From positions 248,001 through 312,000 of the forward strand of contig JAJUJQ010000002.1 of the NCBI GenBank assembly GCA_029265255.1: a DNA stretch of 64,000 nt, written 5' to 3'. Origin of the DNA: Spirochaetota bacterium. GTDB taxonomy: Bacteria > Spirochaetota > Spirochaetia > Treponematales > Rectinemataceae. Positions 52,379 to 60,857 of this stretch are shown here, one piece after another. The notes beneath the pieces were generated by a model. That model ran no database searches, was not told where the DNA came from, and saw only the letters and a list, made by a program, of their open reading frames with translations. A program made the position numbers and the translations under genes. Numbering within the stretch: position 1 is the first letter of the stretch; the number at the start of each line of letters is the position of its first letter.

Positions 52379-52533
52379 GGCACATAGTATGCCATTCTAA
52401 AACAGGAAGGAAAAGGGACTGGAGCCTATATTTTCCATATTCCCCCTTTCCCGGCGTGGTGCTTTTGCGGTATTCTTTCTGCACTTTCGGACATGGCTTT
52501 GCGTCGGTCCGCTACGTATCAGTGGAGGATTGC

Positions 52534-55200
52534 ATGAAATCGGTGGAACTTCCAAAAGCGTATGAGCCTCGCACCTTCGAGTCGCGCATTTATGAGATGT
52601 GGAAATCCGAAGGGCATTTTCAACCAAAAATCGACAGCGGCAAGCGTCCCTTTACCATTGTTATCCCACCACCGAATGTAACCGGCGTCCTCCATATGGG
52701 ACACGCGCTAAACAATTCATTACAAGATATACAAATAAGATATCGTCGAATGAAGGGAATCCCCACCCTGTGGGTTCCTGGTACCGATCATGCCGGTATT
52801 GCGACACAGAATGTGGTGGAACGCAAGCTTCGCAAGGAAGGAAAGGAGCGGATTTCGCTCGGTCGAGAAGCGTTCATCGAGGAAACATGGAAAGTAGCCA
52901 AGGAGCACCGCGCGTTCATTAATAATCAGCTCGTGCGTATCGGCGCTAGCGTCGACTGGAGCCGCGAGCGCTTTACACTCGATGAAGGTCTCTCAAAGGC
53001 TGTGCGCGAAGTGTTCGTTACCCTCTATGAGCGCAACCTTATCTATCGCGGTGAGTACCTCGTGAACTGGTGCCCTTCCTGCGGTACCGCGCTTTCTGAT
53101 GACGAGGTTGAGCACGAGGACGAGCCGGGCGCGCTTTGGCATATCTGGTATGAGCTTGTCGACGGGCCGATACCCGAGTGCCCTTCAGGCCGCATCGAAA
53201 TCGCGACTTCTCGTCCTGAGACCCTGCTCGGTGATACTGCGGTCGCTGCCCATCCAGCCGATCCGCGCTATACAGCCCTCATCGGCAAGAAGGTGCGCCT
53301 GCCCTTGACCGATCGCATAATTCCCATTATTGCAGATAATTATGTCGACCCCGCATTCGGTACCGGTTTGGTTAAAATTACGCCAGCTCATGACCCGAAC
53401 GACTTCCTCGTTGGTCAGCGTCACAATCTGGAGCGCATCAACATCCTCAATCCGGATGCCACCCTCTCTAACGCAGCGCCAGCGAAATATCGCGGCATGA
53501 AGGTGTTGGAGGCGCGTACGGCTGTTCTGGCCGACCTGGAAGCTCTGGGACTCCTTAAAAGCGAGGAGAAGATTACTCATGCTGTCGGTCACTGCTATCG
53601 ATGCCATACCGTCATTGAGCCATATCTCTCGAGCCAGTGGTTCGTGCGCATGAAGCCGCTCGCCGAGAAGGCCCTCAAGGCATGGCAGGACGGGGATGTC
53701 GTCTTTTTCCCTCGCAAATGGGAGCATACCTATAAACATTGGCTTGAGAATATCCGTGACTGGTGCATCTCCCGTCAGCTCTGGTGGGGGCATCGCATTC
53801 CGGTGTTCTACTGCCGCGATTGCGGCGAGATGATGGTAAGCCGCGAAGATCCGCATACGTGCGCCCGGTGTGGTTCTGCGAACCTTTATCAAGATGAAGA
53901 CGTTCTCGATACCTGGTTCTCCAGTTGGCTCTGGCCCTTCAGCACCCTCGGCTGGCCGCAGGATACGCCCGACCTGCGCTATTTCTATCCTACAAGCGCC
54001 CTTGTGACCGCGTATGACATCATTTTCTTCTGGGTCGCGCGTATGATCATGGCCGGGATGGAGTTTACCGGTCAGAGCCCGTTCAGAGAGGTGTATATCC
54101 ATGGTCTCATCCGGGACAAACAGGGACGCAAGATGTCCAAAAGCCTCGGCAACGGCATCGATCCGATTGAAATCGTCGACGAATATGGCGCGGATGCGCT
54201 CAAGTTTACCCTTGCGTACAACTGCGCGGCCGGGCAGGATATTCTTCTCGATCGCGACAGCTTCAAAATGGGAAGCAAGTTCGCCAACAAGGTCTGGAAC
54301 GCTTCGCGCTATATTCTTATGAATCTTGATGGGCGCAGCTTCCTTCCAGACCCCGAGCTGCGCTATACCGAGACCGACCGCTGGATACTGCATCGGCTCA
54401 ATCGCGCTGTGCGCGCCGCGAGCCAAGCGTTGGAAACATGGCGTTTCAACGACGCGGCTCAGGCCATCTATTCCTATTTCTGGGACGACTTCTGCGATTG
54501 GTATATCGAAGCCTCAAAGCTTTCGACCAAATCCAGCGACGAGCGCGAAAAAGATCGCGCCACCACCGTCCTGCTGATGGTCCTTGAGGAATCCCTGCGG
54601 CTTCTGCATCCGTTCCTGCCCTTTGTTACCGAGGAAATCTATGCAATGCTGCCCAATGCGAAAGGCCGGCTCATTTCCGCCGCGTACCCCGAATGGACCG
54701 ATGCGCGCGACGCGCCGGACATCGAGCAGTCCTTCGAGGCGCTCAAGGAAGTCGTGACGCTCGTGCGAACCTTGCGTTCCGAGTTTCAGATTCCTCCGGA
54801 AACGGCCATACCCCTCGTGCTCACCTTCGATACCGCTTCTGACACCGCAGCGTTCATCACGCGGAACGGCGCGCTCATCCAGCTTTTGACAGGCGCTTCA
54901 TCGGTGTTGTGTGCGGGATCCACAACTTCCGCTCCGGCAGGATCCGTCGCTCTCGCTGCCCGCGACATCACAATATTCGTGCAGGTAAAAGGGCTCCTCG
55001 ATGTGGCCAAGCTTGTGCAGCGACTTTCGAAGGATCTCGAAAAGGAAGAAAGCTACATCGCTCGCCTGGAGCAGAAACTCTCCAACAGCGCATTTCTTTC
55101 TTCCGCACCTTCTGATATCATTGAAAAGGAAAAGGATAAACTTGCCTCATCGAGGGCGAAGGCGGAAAAGCTCGCAAGGTACATCAGGGAGCTCTCATGA
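52534..55200 (+). CDS. valS: Valyl-tRNA synthetase
   Basis: This class Ia enzyme of 888 residues has the HIGH motif HMGH (54-57, in PPNVTGVLHMGHALN), the editing domain with TSRPETLLGDTAV, KMSKSLGNGIDP near residue 533, the DALKFTLAYNCAAGQD anticodon region, and the C-terminal coiled coil (LVQRLSKDLEKEESYIARLEQKL). The ATG at 52534 has GTGGAGG upstream; the frame is open from 52456. The stop overlaps the HD-domain gene by ATGA. Confidence 0.97.
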   Translation: MKSVELPKAYEPRTFESRIYEMWKSEGHFQPKIDSGKRPFTIVIPPPNVTGVLHMGHALNNSLQDIQIRYRRMKGIPTLWVPGTDHAGIATQNVVERKLRKEGKERISLGREAFIEETWKVAKEHRAFINNQLVRIGASVDWSRERFTLDEGLSKAVREVFVTLYERNLIYRGEYLVNWCPSCGTALSDDEVEHEDEPGALWHIWYELVDGPIPECPSGRIEIATSRPETLLGDTAVAAHPADPRYTALIGKKVRLPLTDRIIPIIADNYVDPAFGTGLVKITPAHDPNDFLVGQRHNLERINILNPDATLSNAAPAKYRGMKVLEARTAVLADLEALGLLKSEEKITHAVGHCYRCHTVIEPYLSSQWFVRMKPLAEKALKAWQDGDVVFFPRKWEHTYKHWLENIRDWCISRQLWWGHRIPVFYCRDCGEMMVSREDPHTCARCGSANLYQDEDVLDTWFSSWLWPFSTLGWPQDTPDLRYFYPTSALVTAYDIIFFWVARMIMAGMEFTGQSPFREVYIHGLIRDKQGRKMSKSLGNGIDPIEIVDEYGADALKFTLAYNCAAGQDILLDRDSFKMGSKFANKVWNASRYILMNLDGRSFLPDPELRYTETDRWILHRLNRAVRAASQALETWRFNDAAQAIYSYFWDDFCDWYIEASKLSTKSSDEREKDRATTVLLMVLEESLRLLHPFLPFVTEEIYAMLPNAKGRLISAAYPEWTDARDAPDIEQSFEALKEVVTLVRTLRSEFQIPPETAIPLVLTFDTASDTAAFITRNGALIQLLTGASSVLCAGSTTSAPAGSVALAARDITIFVQVKGLLDVAKLVQRLSKDLEKEESYIARLEQKLSNSAFLSSAPSDIIEKEKDKLASSRAKAEKLARYIRELS

Positions 55201-55844
55201 CCTCCGAAGGGAACGGTCCTGCTGAAGAAGCCTCGGCATCGTCGACGCCGAACAAGCATGGGGCGGTATTGCGCTCCGACAGCCTCCCCATGGACAAGGC
55301 TGCCATGCTCAGGCTCAAGCGGATGCACCTTGCTCCCTATATCCAGCTGGCTACCTGTCTCATTGGGAAACGTCGCCGCAGCGGCGGGAATATGTTCCGC
55401 CACCAGCTCGACACCATGGCGATTCTCATGGACTATGGCTATATCGATTCGGTGCTCCTCAAAGCCTCGGTCATTCACGACCTGCTCGAGGATGCGCCAG
55501 AGACCGATCCGGACAGCATCCTCAGTATCGACGACGAAGCGGTTGACGTCTACAGCCTGGTGCTCGAGGTGACACGGAGGCCCGTTGAAAACAAGGCCCA
55601 GTTCCTCTCACGCATCAGAGATTTTGGATCGCTGCGCGCGAAGGTGCTTAAGAGTGCCGATCGCATTTCGAACATGATCAGTCTCGGCTATGTAACCGAT
55701 GACGTATTTGTGAGACGCTACACGGACGAAACGGAGCAGTACATTTTTCCCATAGCGGAACGCGCAGACGAGCGTATGCTTTCGGAGCTTCGGGAGCTTG
55801 TGGAAACCCGGCGCGAATACCTGCGTAACCGCATCGAAATCTGA
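55197..55844 (+). CDS. Stand-alone HD alarmone-hydrolase-like protein
   Basis: The 215-residue protein resembles only the hydrolase domain of RelA/SpoT proteins. H69, HD at 94-95, ED at 98-99 (in IHDLLEDAPETD), D155 and N159 (in KSADRISNM) match the Rel hydrolase residues, including the two missing from the long Rel at 25570. It has no synthetase, TGS or ACT domain. It may hydrolyse (p)ppGpp (a small alarmone hydrolase), or act on another nucleotide as some such proteins do. The ATG overlaps valS, so expression is linked to translation capacity. Confidence 0.75.
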   Translation: MTSEGNGPAEEASASSTPNKHGAVLRSDSLPMDKAAMLRLKRMHLAPYIQLATCLIGKRRRSGGNMFRHQLDTMAILMDYGYIDSVLLKASVIHDLLEDAPETDPDSILSIDDEAVDVYSLVLEVTRRPVENKAQFLSRIRDFGSLRAKVLKSADRISNMISLGYVTDDVFVRRYTDETEQYIFPIAERADERMLSELRELVETRREYLRNRIEI

Positions 55845-55867
55845 TCATGATAAAAGGAGAATGAGAA

Positions 55868-56539
55868 ATGGAACGAAGATGGACAAAATCCGATGTGGCA
55901 GAAGCCATGGATCACACGCTTCTCAAGGCAACTGCGACCCAAGATATGATTACCGCTCTGTGCGCGGAAGCCCGCCAGTATCGCTTTAAATCGGTCTGTG
56001 TCAATCCCTGTTGGGTGCCGCTGTGCGCAAAGCTCCTTGCTGGTTCGAACGTGCTGGTCTGTACGGTTGTGGGATTCCCTCTCGGCGCCAACGCCACCGA
56101 AACAAAGGTGGAAGAAGCGCGCCGCGCTGTATCTGAAGGCGCGCACGAAATCGACATGGTGATCAATATCGGAAAGGCCAAGGCAGGAGACTGGAACGCG
56201 ATACGCAACGAGATCGAAGCGGTCGTAAGAGCCTCGAAACCTGCCATCGTCAAGGCCATCATCGAAACCTGCTATCTGACGAGGGAAGAGAAGATCGCGG
56301 CATGCAAGGCTGCGGTCGAAGCAGGCGCGGCCTTTGTCAAGACAAGTACGGGATTCGGAACCGGCGGTGCCACAGTCGAAGATGTGCGCCTCATGAAAGA
56401 AGTAGTGGGAGAGGCCGCTTCCGTCAAGGCTTCAGGCGGTATCAGGACGCTCGCCGACGCGATCGCCATGCTCGAGGCTGGGGCTTCACGCATTGGCGCA
56501 TCCGCCGGTGTCGCTATCATGAATGAACCTGAAGAGTGA
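55868..56539 (+). CDS. deoC: Deoxyribose-phosphate aldolase
   Basis: DeoC splits 2-deoxyribose-5-phosphate into glyceraldehyde-3-phosphate and acetaldehyde. The 223-residue product has MDHTLLKATAT, VCTVVGFPLGANATETK, EIDMVINIGK and the Schiff-base lysine in FVKTSTGFGTGGAT, with VKASGGIR near the end. AAAGGAG precedes the ATG. The next gene encodes a nucleoside-type binding protein, so this pair may salvage deoxyribonucleosides. Confidence 0.96.
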   Translation: MERRWTKSDVAEAMDHTLLKATATQDMITALCAEARQYRFKSVCVNPCWVPLCAKLLAGSNVLVCTVVGFPLGANATETKVEEARRAVSEGAHEIDMVINIGKAKAGDWNAIRNEIEAVVRASKPAIVKAIIETCYLTREEKIAACKAAVEAGAAFVKTSTGFGTGGATVEDVRLMKEVVGEAASVKASGGIRTLADAIAMLEAGASRIGASAGVAIMNEPEE

Positions 56540-56651
56540 TTTTGTTATTGACAATACGGAATGGGGGATTTACGATTTACGATGCTTCCAGTCAAAGGTC
56601 TGTATGACCTTTGCAATCATATGTGAGCGTTCCTTGAAAGGAGGAAGAAGC

Positions 56652-57656
56652 ATGAAAAAAGCTATGCTCATGCTTGTCGTCGCGGCACTCATCGCAGCAC
56701 CTGCTTTTGCGCAGTTCAGAGTGGGTCTTGTGACCGACGTCGGCGGCATCGATGACAAATCGTTCAATCAGGGTACTTGGGAAGGCATCGTCCGCTTCGC
56801 CCAGGACTACAAGCTGGCAAAAGGGAATTACAAATATCTGCAGTCAACCGCAGAGGCGGATTATGTCCCCAACCTGTCGACATTCGCGGATGAGGGACTC
56901 AACCTGATCATTGCCCCCGGATTCCTCTTCGAGAAGGCTATGACCGAAGTTGCGACCAACTATCCAGCTCGCAAATTCCTCATCATCGACTCAGTCGTCG
57001 CGAAGCCCAATGTCGCGAGCGCCGTCTTTGCTGAGCATGAAGGGTCCTTCCTGGTCGGCGTGGCAGCCGGTCTCAGGGCCAAAGCCGATGGCAAGAATGT
57101 CGTAGGTTTCATTGGTGGCATGCAGTTCCCGCTCATCGAGAAATTCCAGGCCGGCTTCGAGCAGGGCGTCAGGGCCGTATTCCCCGAGTGCAAGATCCTT
57201 GTGGACTATGCGGGCGACTTTGCCGCGCCGGACAAGGGCCAGGCTCTTGCTCAGAAGCAGTTCAACGCGGGCGCCTATATCATCTTCCATGCTGCGGGCG
57301 GCACGGGTAACGGACTCATCAAAGAGGCCAAGGAGCGCTCACAGAAAGGCGACATCCGCTGGGCTATCGGCGTCGACAAGGATCAGTATGCCGATGGCAT
57401 CTACAGTGGCAACAAGTCCGCGGTTCTCACCTCCATGATGAAGCGTGTTGACGTTGCGGCCTATGATGTCTGCAAGATGACGATGGAAGGCAAGTTCCCC
57501 GGCGGACAGACCCTCGTGTTCAAAGTAGCGAACAAGGGTGTCGGCATCCCCGAGAAGAACCCCAACCTCTCCGACGACATCGTCAAGAAGGTGAAGGAGT
57601 ACGAGGCTCAGATCGCCTCCGGCAAGCTCGTGGTCTCCGAGGTTCCCAAGAAATAA
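56652..57656 (+). CDS. BMP/PnrA-family nucleoside-binding protein
   Basis: The 334-residue protein has a signal peptide (AFA-Q near residue 20) without a lipobox, then the BMP/Med signature: VGLVTDVGGIDDKSFNQGTWEG, GFLFEKAM, EGSFLVGVAAGL and FHAAGGTGNGLIKEA. Members of this family bind purine nucleosides for ABC import (PnrA of Treponema) or riboflavin. An AAAGGAGG lies upstream of the ATG at 56652. No permease or ATPase gene adjoins it; the downstream gene is pstS beyond a terminator. Confidence 0.9.
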   Translation: MKKAMLMLVVAALIAAPAFAQFRVGLVTDVGGIDDKSFNQGTWEGIVRFAQDYKLAKGNYKYLQSTAEADYVPNLSTFADEGLNLIIAPGFLFEKAMTEVATNYPARKFLIIDSVVAKPNVASAVFAEHEGSFLVGVAAGLRAKADGKNVVGFIGGMQFPLIEKFQAGFEQGVRAVFPECKILVDYAGDFAAPDKGQALAQKQFNAGAYIIFHAAGGTGNGLIKEAKERSQKGDIRWAIGVDKDQYADGIYSGNKSAVLTSMMKRVDVAAYDVCKMTMEGKFPGGQTLVFKVANKGVGIPEKNPNLSDDIVKKVKEYEAQIASGKLVVSEVPKK

Positions 57657-57683
57657 CCCCAAGGCTTCACTGAATTGAACTGA

Positions 57684-57717
57684 AGGCGGGCGTGCGAAGG
57701 CATGCCCGCCTTTTTTT
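57684..57717 (+). terminator. Intrinsic terminator after the BMP-family gene
   Basis: A 12-base-pair stem (AGGCGGGCGTGC / GCATGCCCGCCT, one G-U pair) with loop GAAG is followed by seven T. Confidence 0.9.
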
Positions 57718-57847
57718 CAGCCCTTCCGGCGCGATTTAATCATTTTCTAACCAAATTCAGAAATTCCCTTCATCTTGCCCGAGCAGAATCGACGCAGCGA
57801 TGGGATGGAGATTTCAGGCTATTCTCTCCCAACGCACAGGAGGTTTT

Positions 57848-58897
57848 ATGAATCAGCGAATTCGACATGCGCGGCATGGCCTTGTGCTCGTGCTGATGCT
57901 GCTTTTCATGACCGGCATGGCTTTCGGTCAATCTCTTCTCGGCTCTGGGGCTACGTTCCCTGCACCAGCCTACACACGGATGTTCGATGAGTACGCGAAG
58001 CTCACCGGCATCAAGGTAAACTACCAGGCGATTGGTTCGTCTGGCGGCCTCAAGAATATCGCCGACAGAGTAGTGGATTTTGGGGGTTCCGATTCCTTCA
58101 TCAAAGATGCTGATTTCAGCAAGTATCCAGCGCCGGTGGTACACATCCCAACAGTCATTGGGGCTGTAGTGGTTACCTATAATCTTCCGGGCAACCCGGT
58201 ACTGCGATTGACCGGCTCGGTCATCGCGGACATCTATCTGGGCAAGATCACCAAATGGAATGATCCGGCAATCACCTCGCTCAATCCTTCTCTTACCCTT
58301 CCCAAGACTGCCATTATCCCTGTCTATCGTTCGGATGGGTCGGGGACGACCTTCAATTTTACTGCCTATCTCAGCGAGATCAGCGCTGAGTGGAAGTCGC
58401 GAGTCGGCAATGCCAACTCTGTGAACTGGCCGGCTGGCCTTGGAGCGGCGCAGAACGCAGGTGTTGCGGGGGCCGTCAAGCAGACACCGGGCAGCATTGG
58501 GTATATCGAGCTCGCATATGCAATTCAGAATAATATGCCGGTTGCCATGATTCAGAATGCCAAGGGCGAATGGATCGAACCCATGCTCGAATCCATCTCC
58601 GCCGCTGCAGCCGGAGCCTTCCCTGCCGACTCCCGCATCCTTCTAGTCAACACCGACGCGCAGAAAGGCTACCCCATCAGCGCCCTGACATGGATTGTTG
58701 TGTACAAGGAACAGAATTACGCTGGCCGGAGGCGGGAGCGCGCGGAACAACTGGTCAAGCTGCTCTGGTGGATGGTGCACGAAGGGCAAAGCCTTGTCAC
58801 ATCGCTAGACTACGCGCCCCTTCCTCCTCCCGCTGTCAAGGTTGCAGAACAGATTATCAAGAGCATCACTTGGGAAGGGAAGCCGCTCATGAAATAG
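57848..58897 (+). CDS. pstS: Phosphate ABC transporter substrate-binding protein
   Basis: The 349-residue protein has a signal peptide to about residue 27 and the PstS phosphate-binding pattern: GSGATFPAPAYTRMFDEY, NYQAIGSSGGLKNI, VDFGGSD and YRSDGSGTTFNFTAYLS. It captures phosphate in the periplasm. AGGAGG precedes the ATG at 57848. No clear Pho box was found in the 130 bases upstream. A hairpin separates it from pstC. Confidence 0.95.
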   Translation: MNQRIRHARHGLVLVLMLLFMTGMAFGQSLLGSGATFPAPAYTRMFDEYAKLTGIKVNYQAIGSSGGLKNIADRVVDFGGSDSFIKDADFSKYPAPVVHIPTVIGAVVVTYNLPGNPVLRLTGSVIADIYLGKITKWNDPAITSLNPSLTLPKTAIIPVYRSDGSGTTFNFTAYLSEISAEWKSRVGNANSVNWPAGLGAAQNAGVAGAVKQTPGSIGYIELAYAIQNNMPVAMIQNAKGEWIEPMLESISAAAAGAFPADSRILLVNTDAQKGYPISALTWIVVYKEQNYAGRRRERAEQLVKLLWWMVHEGQSLVTSLDYAPLPPPAVKVAEQIIKSITWEGKPLMK

Positions 58898-58908
58898 CAG
58901 GATCCATG

Positions 58909-58943
58909 CGACGCACGCCTGCAGGGAATGCGGGCGTGCGTCG
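58909..58943 (+). terminator. Intercistronic hairpin between pstS and pstC
   Basis: A perfect 11-base-pair stem (CGACGCACGCC / GGCGTGCGTCG) with a 13-base loop follows pstS and is not followed by a real T-run. It probably stabilises the upstream message or reduces readthrough into the permease genes. Confidence 0.6.
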
Positions 58944-58993
58944 GCCTTTATTGGAACCACAAGGGTGCGGATTCACAACAGGAAGACAATGAC

Positions 58994-59866
58994 ATGAACG
59001 ACAGGATATTCAGACGTATGCTCGCGGTTGGTGCGGTACTCATCATCGCGACGTTTGTTGGTGTCATCATCACACTCGGCCAGCAAGCGTGGCCTCTATT
59101 TCAAAGTGAAGGTGGAGGGTTTCTTACCGGGACTGAATGGAATCCCGTTACCTCTCGATTTGGCGCGTTACCCTTCATGCTAGGCACTGTCCTGACCTCA
59201 CTTCTTGCGCTGATGCTCGCCATTCCATTTTCACTGGGAACCGGCATTCTGCTAGGAGAATATATTTCGCACCCTAGTCTGCGAACTTTCCTGAACACCA
59301 TGGTCAATGTTATCGCATCCATCCCTTCGGTCGTCTTTGGCCTGTGGGGCATTGATGTTATTGTGCCTCGCGTCAGAGCGCTGGCGCTCCGTGTCGGCGC
59401 GCCTCCGTATGGCTCTGGTATCCTGTCAGCCTCTTTGGTCCTTGCCATCATGATTATCCCCTACATGACCTCGATGACCCGCGAAGCACTCAGGAATGTT
59501 CCGTCAGCCTTACGCGAAGGAGCGTATGCGCTTGGCCTGACCAAGTACGAAGTCATTACTGGTGTTTCGGTTCCAGGCGCATGGCAGGGGATCTCTGCGG
59601 GGATTCTGTTATCGCTCGGCCGGGCTCTTGGCGAAACCATGGCTGTCACCATGCTGATCGGCAATGCCACGCGCATTCCCACCTCGCTGTTTTCGCTGGG
59701 GAATACCATCGCCAGCGTTATTGCCTCGCAGTTCAACGAAGCCGCGAGCGACCTGCACCGCGCGGCCATGATGGCGCTTGCGCTCCTTCTGCTTGTCATC
59801 ACCATGGCTGCGGGCTGGGTCGGGCGAACGCTCATGCGAAAGGATACGATGGCATATGGGCGATAA
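58994..59866 (+). CDS. pstC: Phosphate ABC transporter permease PstC
   Basis: The 290-residue protein has about six membrane helices and the PstC features FGALPFMLGTVLTSLLALM, ASIPSVVFGLWGI, and ALRNVPSALREGAYALGLTKYEVI with the cytoplasmic EAA-like loop. GRALGETMAVTMLIGNA is diagnostic. It pairs with PstA, whose start lies within its last codons. Confidence 0.94.
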   Translation: MNDRIFRRMLAVGAVLIIATFVGVIITLGQQAWPLFQSEGGGFLTGTEWNPVTSRFGALPFMLGTVLTSLLALMLAIPFSLGTGILLGEYISHPSLRTFLNTMVNVIASIPSVVFGLWGIDVIVPRVRALALRVGAPPYGSGILSASLVLAIMIIPYMTSMTREALRNVPSALREGAYALGLTKYEVITGVSVPGAWQGISAGILLSLGRALGETMAVTMLIGNATRIPTSLFSLGNTIASVIASQFNEAASDLHRAAMMALALLLLVITMAAGWVGRTLMRKDTMAYGR

Positions 59867-60731
59867 AATTCTAATGCGTGATGATTCAGACAGGCGCAGT
59901 TCCAGTCGCTACGCGTCTCGCAAAACTGCCAACCGACTGTTCGGTTTTGCTATTGCGGTACCTGCCGCCATGGTGCTTGCGTTGCTGGTGTTGATTATCG
60001 GAAGGATCCTGATAAAAGGTTTTGCGGCCTTGAATCTCGATTTTTTCACGCAATCACAAAAGCCGTTTGGAGAACCTGGCGGTGGCATCGTGCACGCTAT
60101 CATCGGATCGCTGCTGTTGCTTGCGGGAGCCGCGGTGATCACAATCCCGTTGGCTCTTCTCGCAAGTCTTTATCTATACGAGCATAAAAACTCGCAGAAA
60201 TCCCGGGTGCTGGCCGCTGCAATGAGTACCTTGCAGGGGTTGCCGTCGATAGTTATCGGTGTGGTGATCTACGCCTGGATTGTCGTTCCGTCGCGCGGGT
60301 TTTCAGCCATCGCCGGCTCAACGGCTCTCTCCATCGTCATGCTTCCTATCATGACAACCATCATGAAGGAATCATTTGACATGGTGCCGCCTTCATATAT
60401 GGAGGGTGCGCTTGCGCTCGGCGTTCCCCGATGGAGGGCACTCACCGGTGTGCTCATTCCCGCCGCGCGATCGGGGATCAAAGAATCGATTGGGCTTGGT
60501 GTAGCCCGCGCGGCCGGGGAAACCGCCCCCCTTCTGTTTACGGCATTCGGAAGTCCTTATTTGAGTTTCAATATTGCTGGCCCTGTATCATCATTGCCGC
60601 TTGTGATCTATGAGTATATCAAGAGTCCGTATGAGGATTGGCATCAGAAAGCATGGGGCGCGGCCTTGCTCCTTGTGCTTTTCATCTTCAGCCTGAACAT
60701 GCTCACCGGCATGAAAAGAAATAACGAATGA
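59856..60731 (+). CDS. pstA: Phosphate ABC transporter permease PstA
   Basis: The 291-residue membrane protein has the PstA features GGGIVHAIIGSLLLLAGAAVI, STLQGLPSIVIGVVIYAW, SYMEGALALGVPRWRALT and ARAAGETAPLLFTAFG. The ATG at 59856 overlaps pstC by 11 bases; an ATG at 59874 is possible. No pstB or phoU follows; the next gene belongs to a sugar-type transporter. Confidence 0.93.
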   Translation: MGDKILMRDDSDRRSSSRYASRKTANRLFGFAIAVPAAMVLALLVLIIGRILIKGFAALNLDFFTQSQKPFGEPGGGIVHAIIGSLLLLAGAAVITIPLALLASLYLYEHKNSQKSRVLAAAMSTLQGLPSIVIGVVIYAWIVVPSRGFSAIAGSTALSIVMLPIMTTIMKESFDMVPPSYMEGALALGVPRWRALTGVLIPAARSGIKESIGLGVARAAGETAPLLFTAFGSPYLSFNIAGPVSSLPLVIYEYIKSPYEDWHQKAWGAALLLVLFIFSLNMLTGMKRNNE

Positions 60732-60739
60732 ATTTTTCA

Positions 60740-60768
60740 TTGCGCGCTGGCTTCTTCCATTGTAAAAT
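60740..60768 (+). promoter_or_regulatory. Candidate promoter of the sugar-type ABC operon
   Basis: TTGCGC (60740-60745) and TAAAAT (60763-60768) are spaced by 17 bases, about 85 bases before the binding-protein start. Confidence 0.4.
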
Positions 60769-60857
60769 TATACCTGCATGACTCTCCGCGACAGAAGGTG
60801 TTAGCCAAGGAATATTGACGCGCGACTCTGTCCGGAATTGATCAAGGAGGTTCTGTG

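Noticed and set aside
53185..54426. Minus-strand open frame of 413 codons opposite valS
   Set aside because: It is the shadow of a clear synthetase gene in a GC-rich region; no family features are visible.
57718..57847. Pho box upstream of pstS
   Set aside because: No pair of CTGTCAT-like repeats with the right spacing was found.
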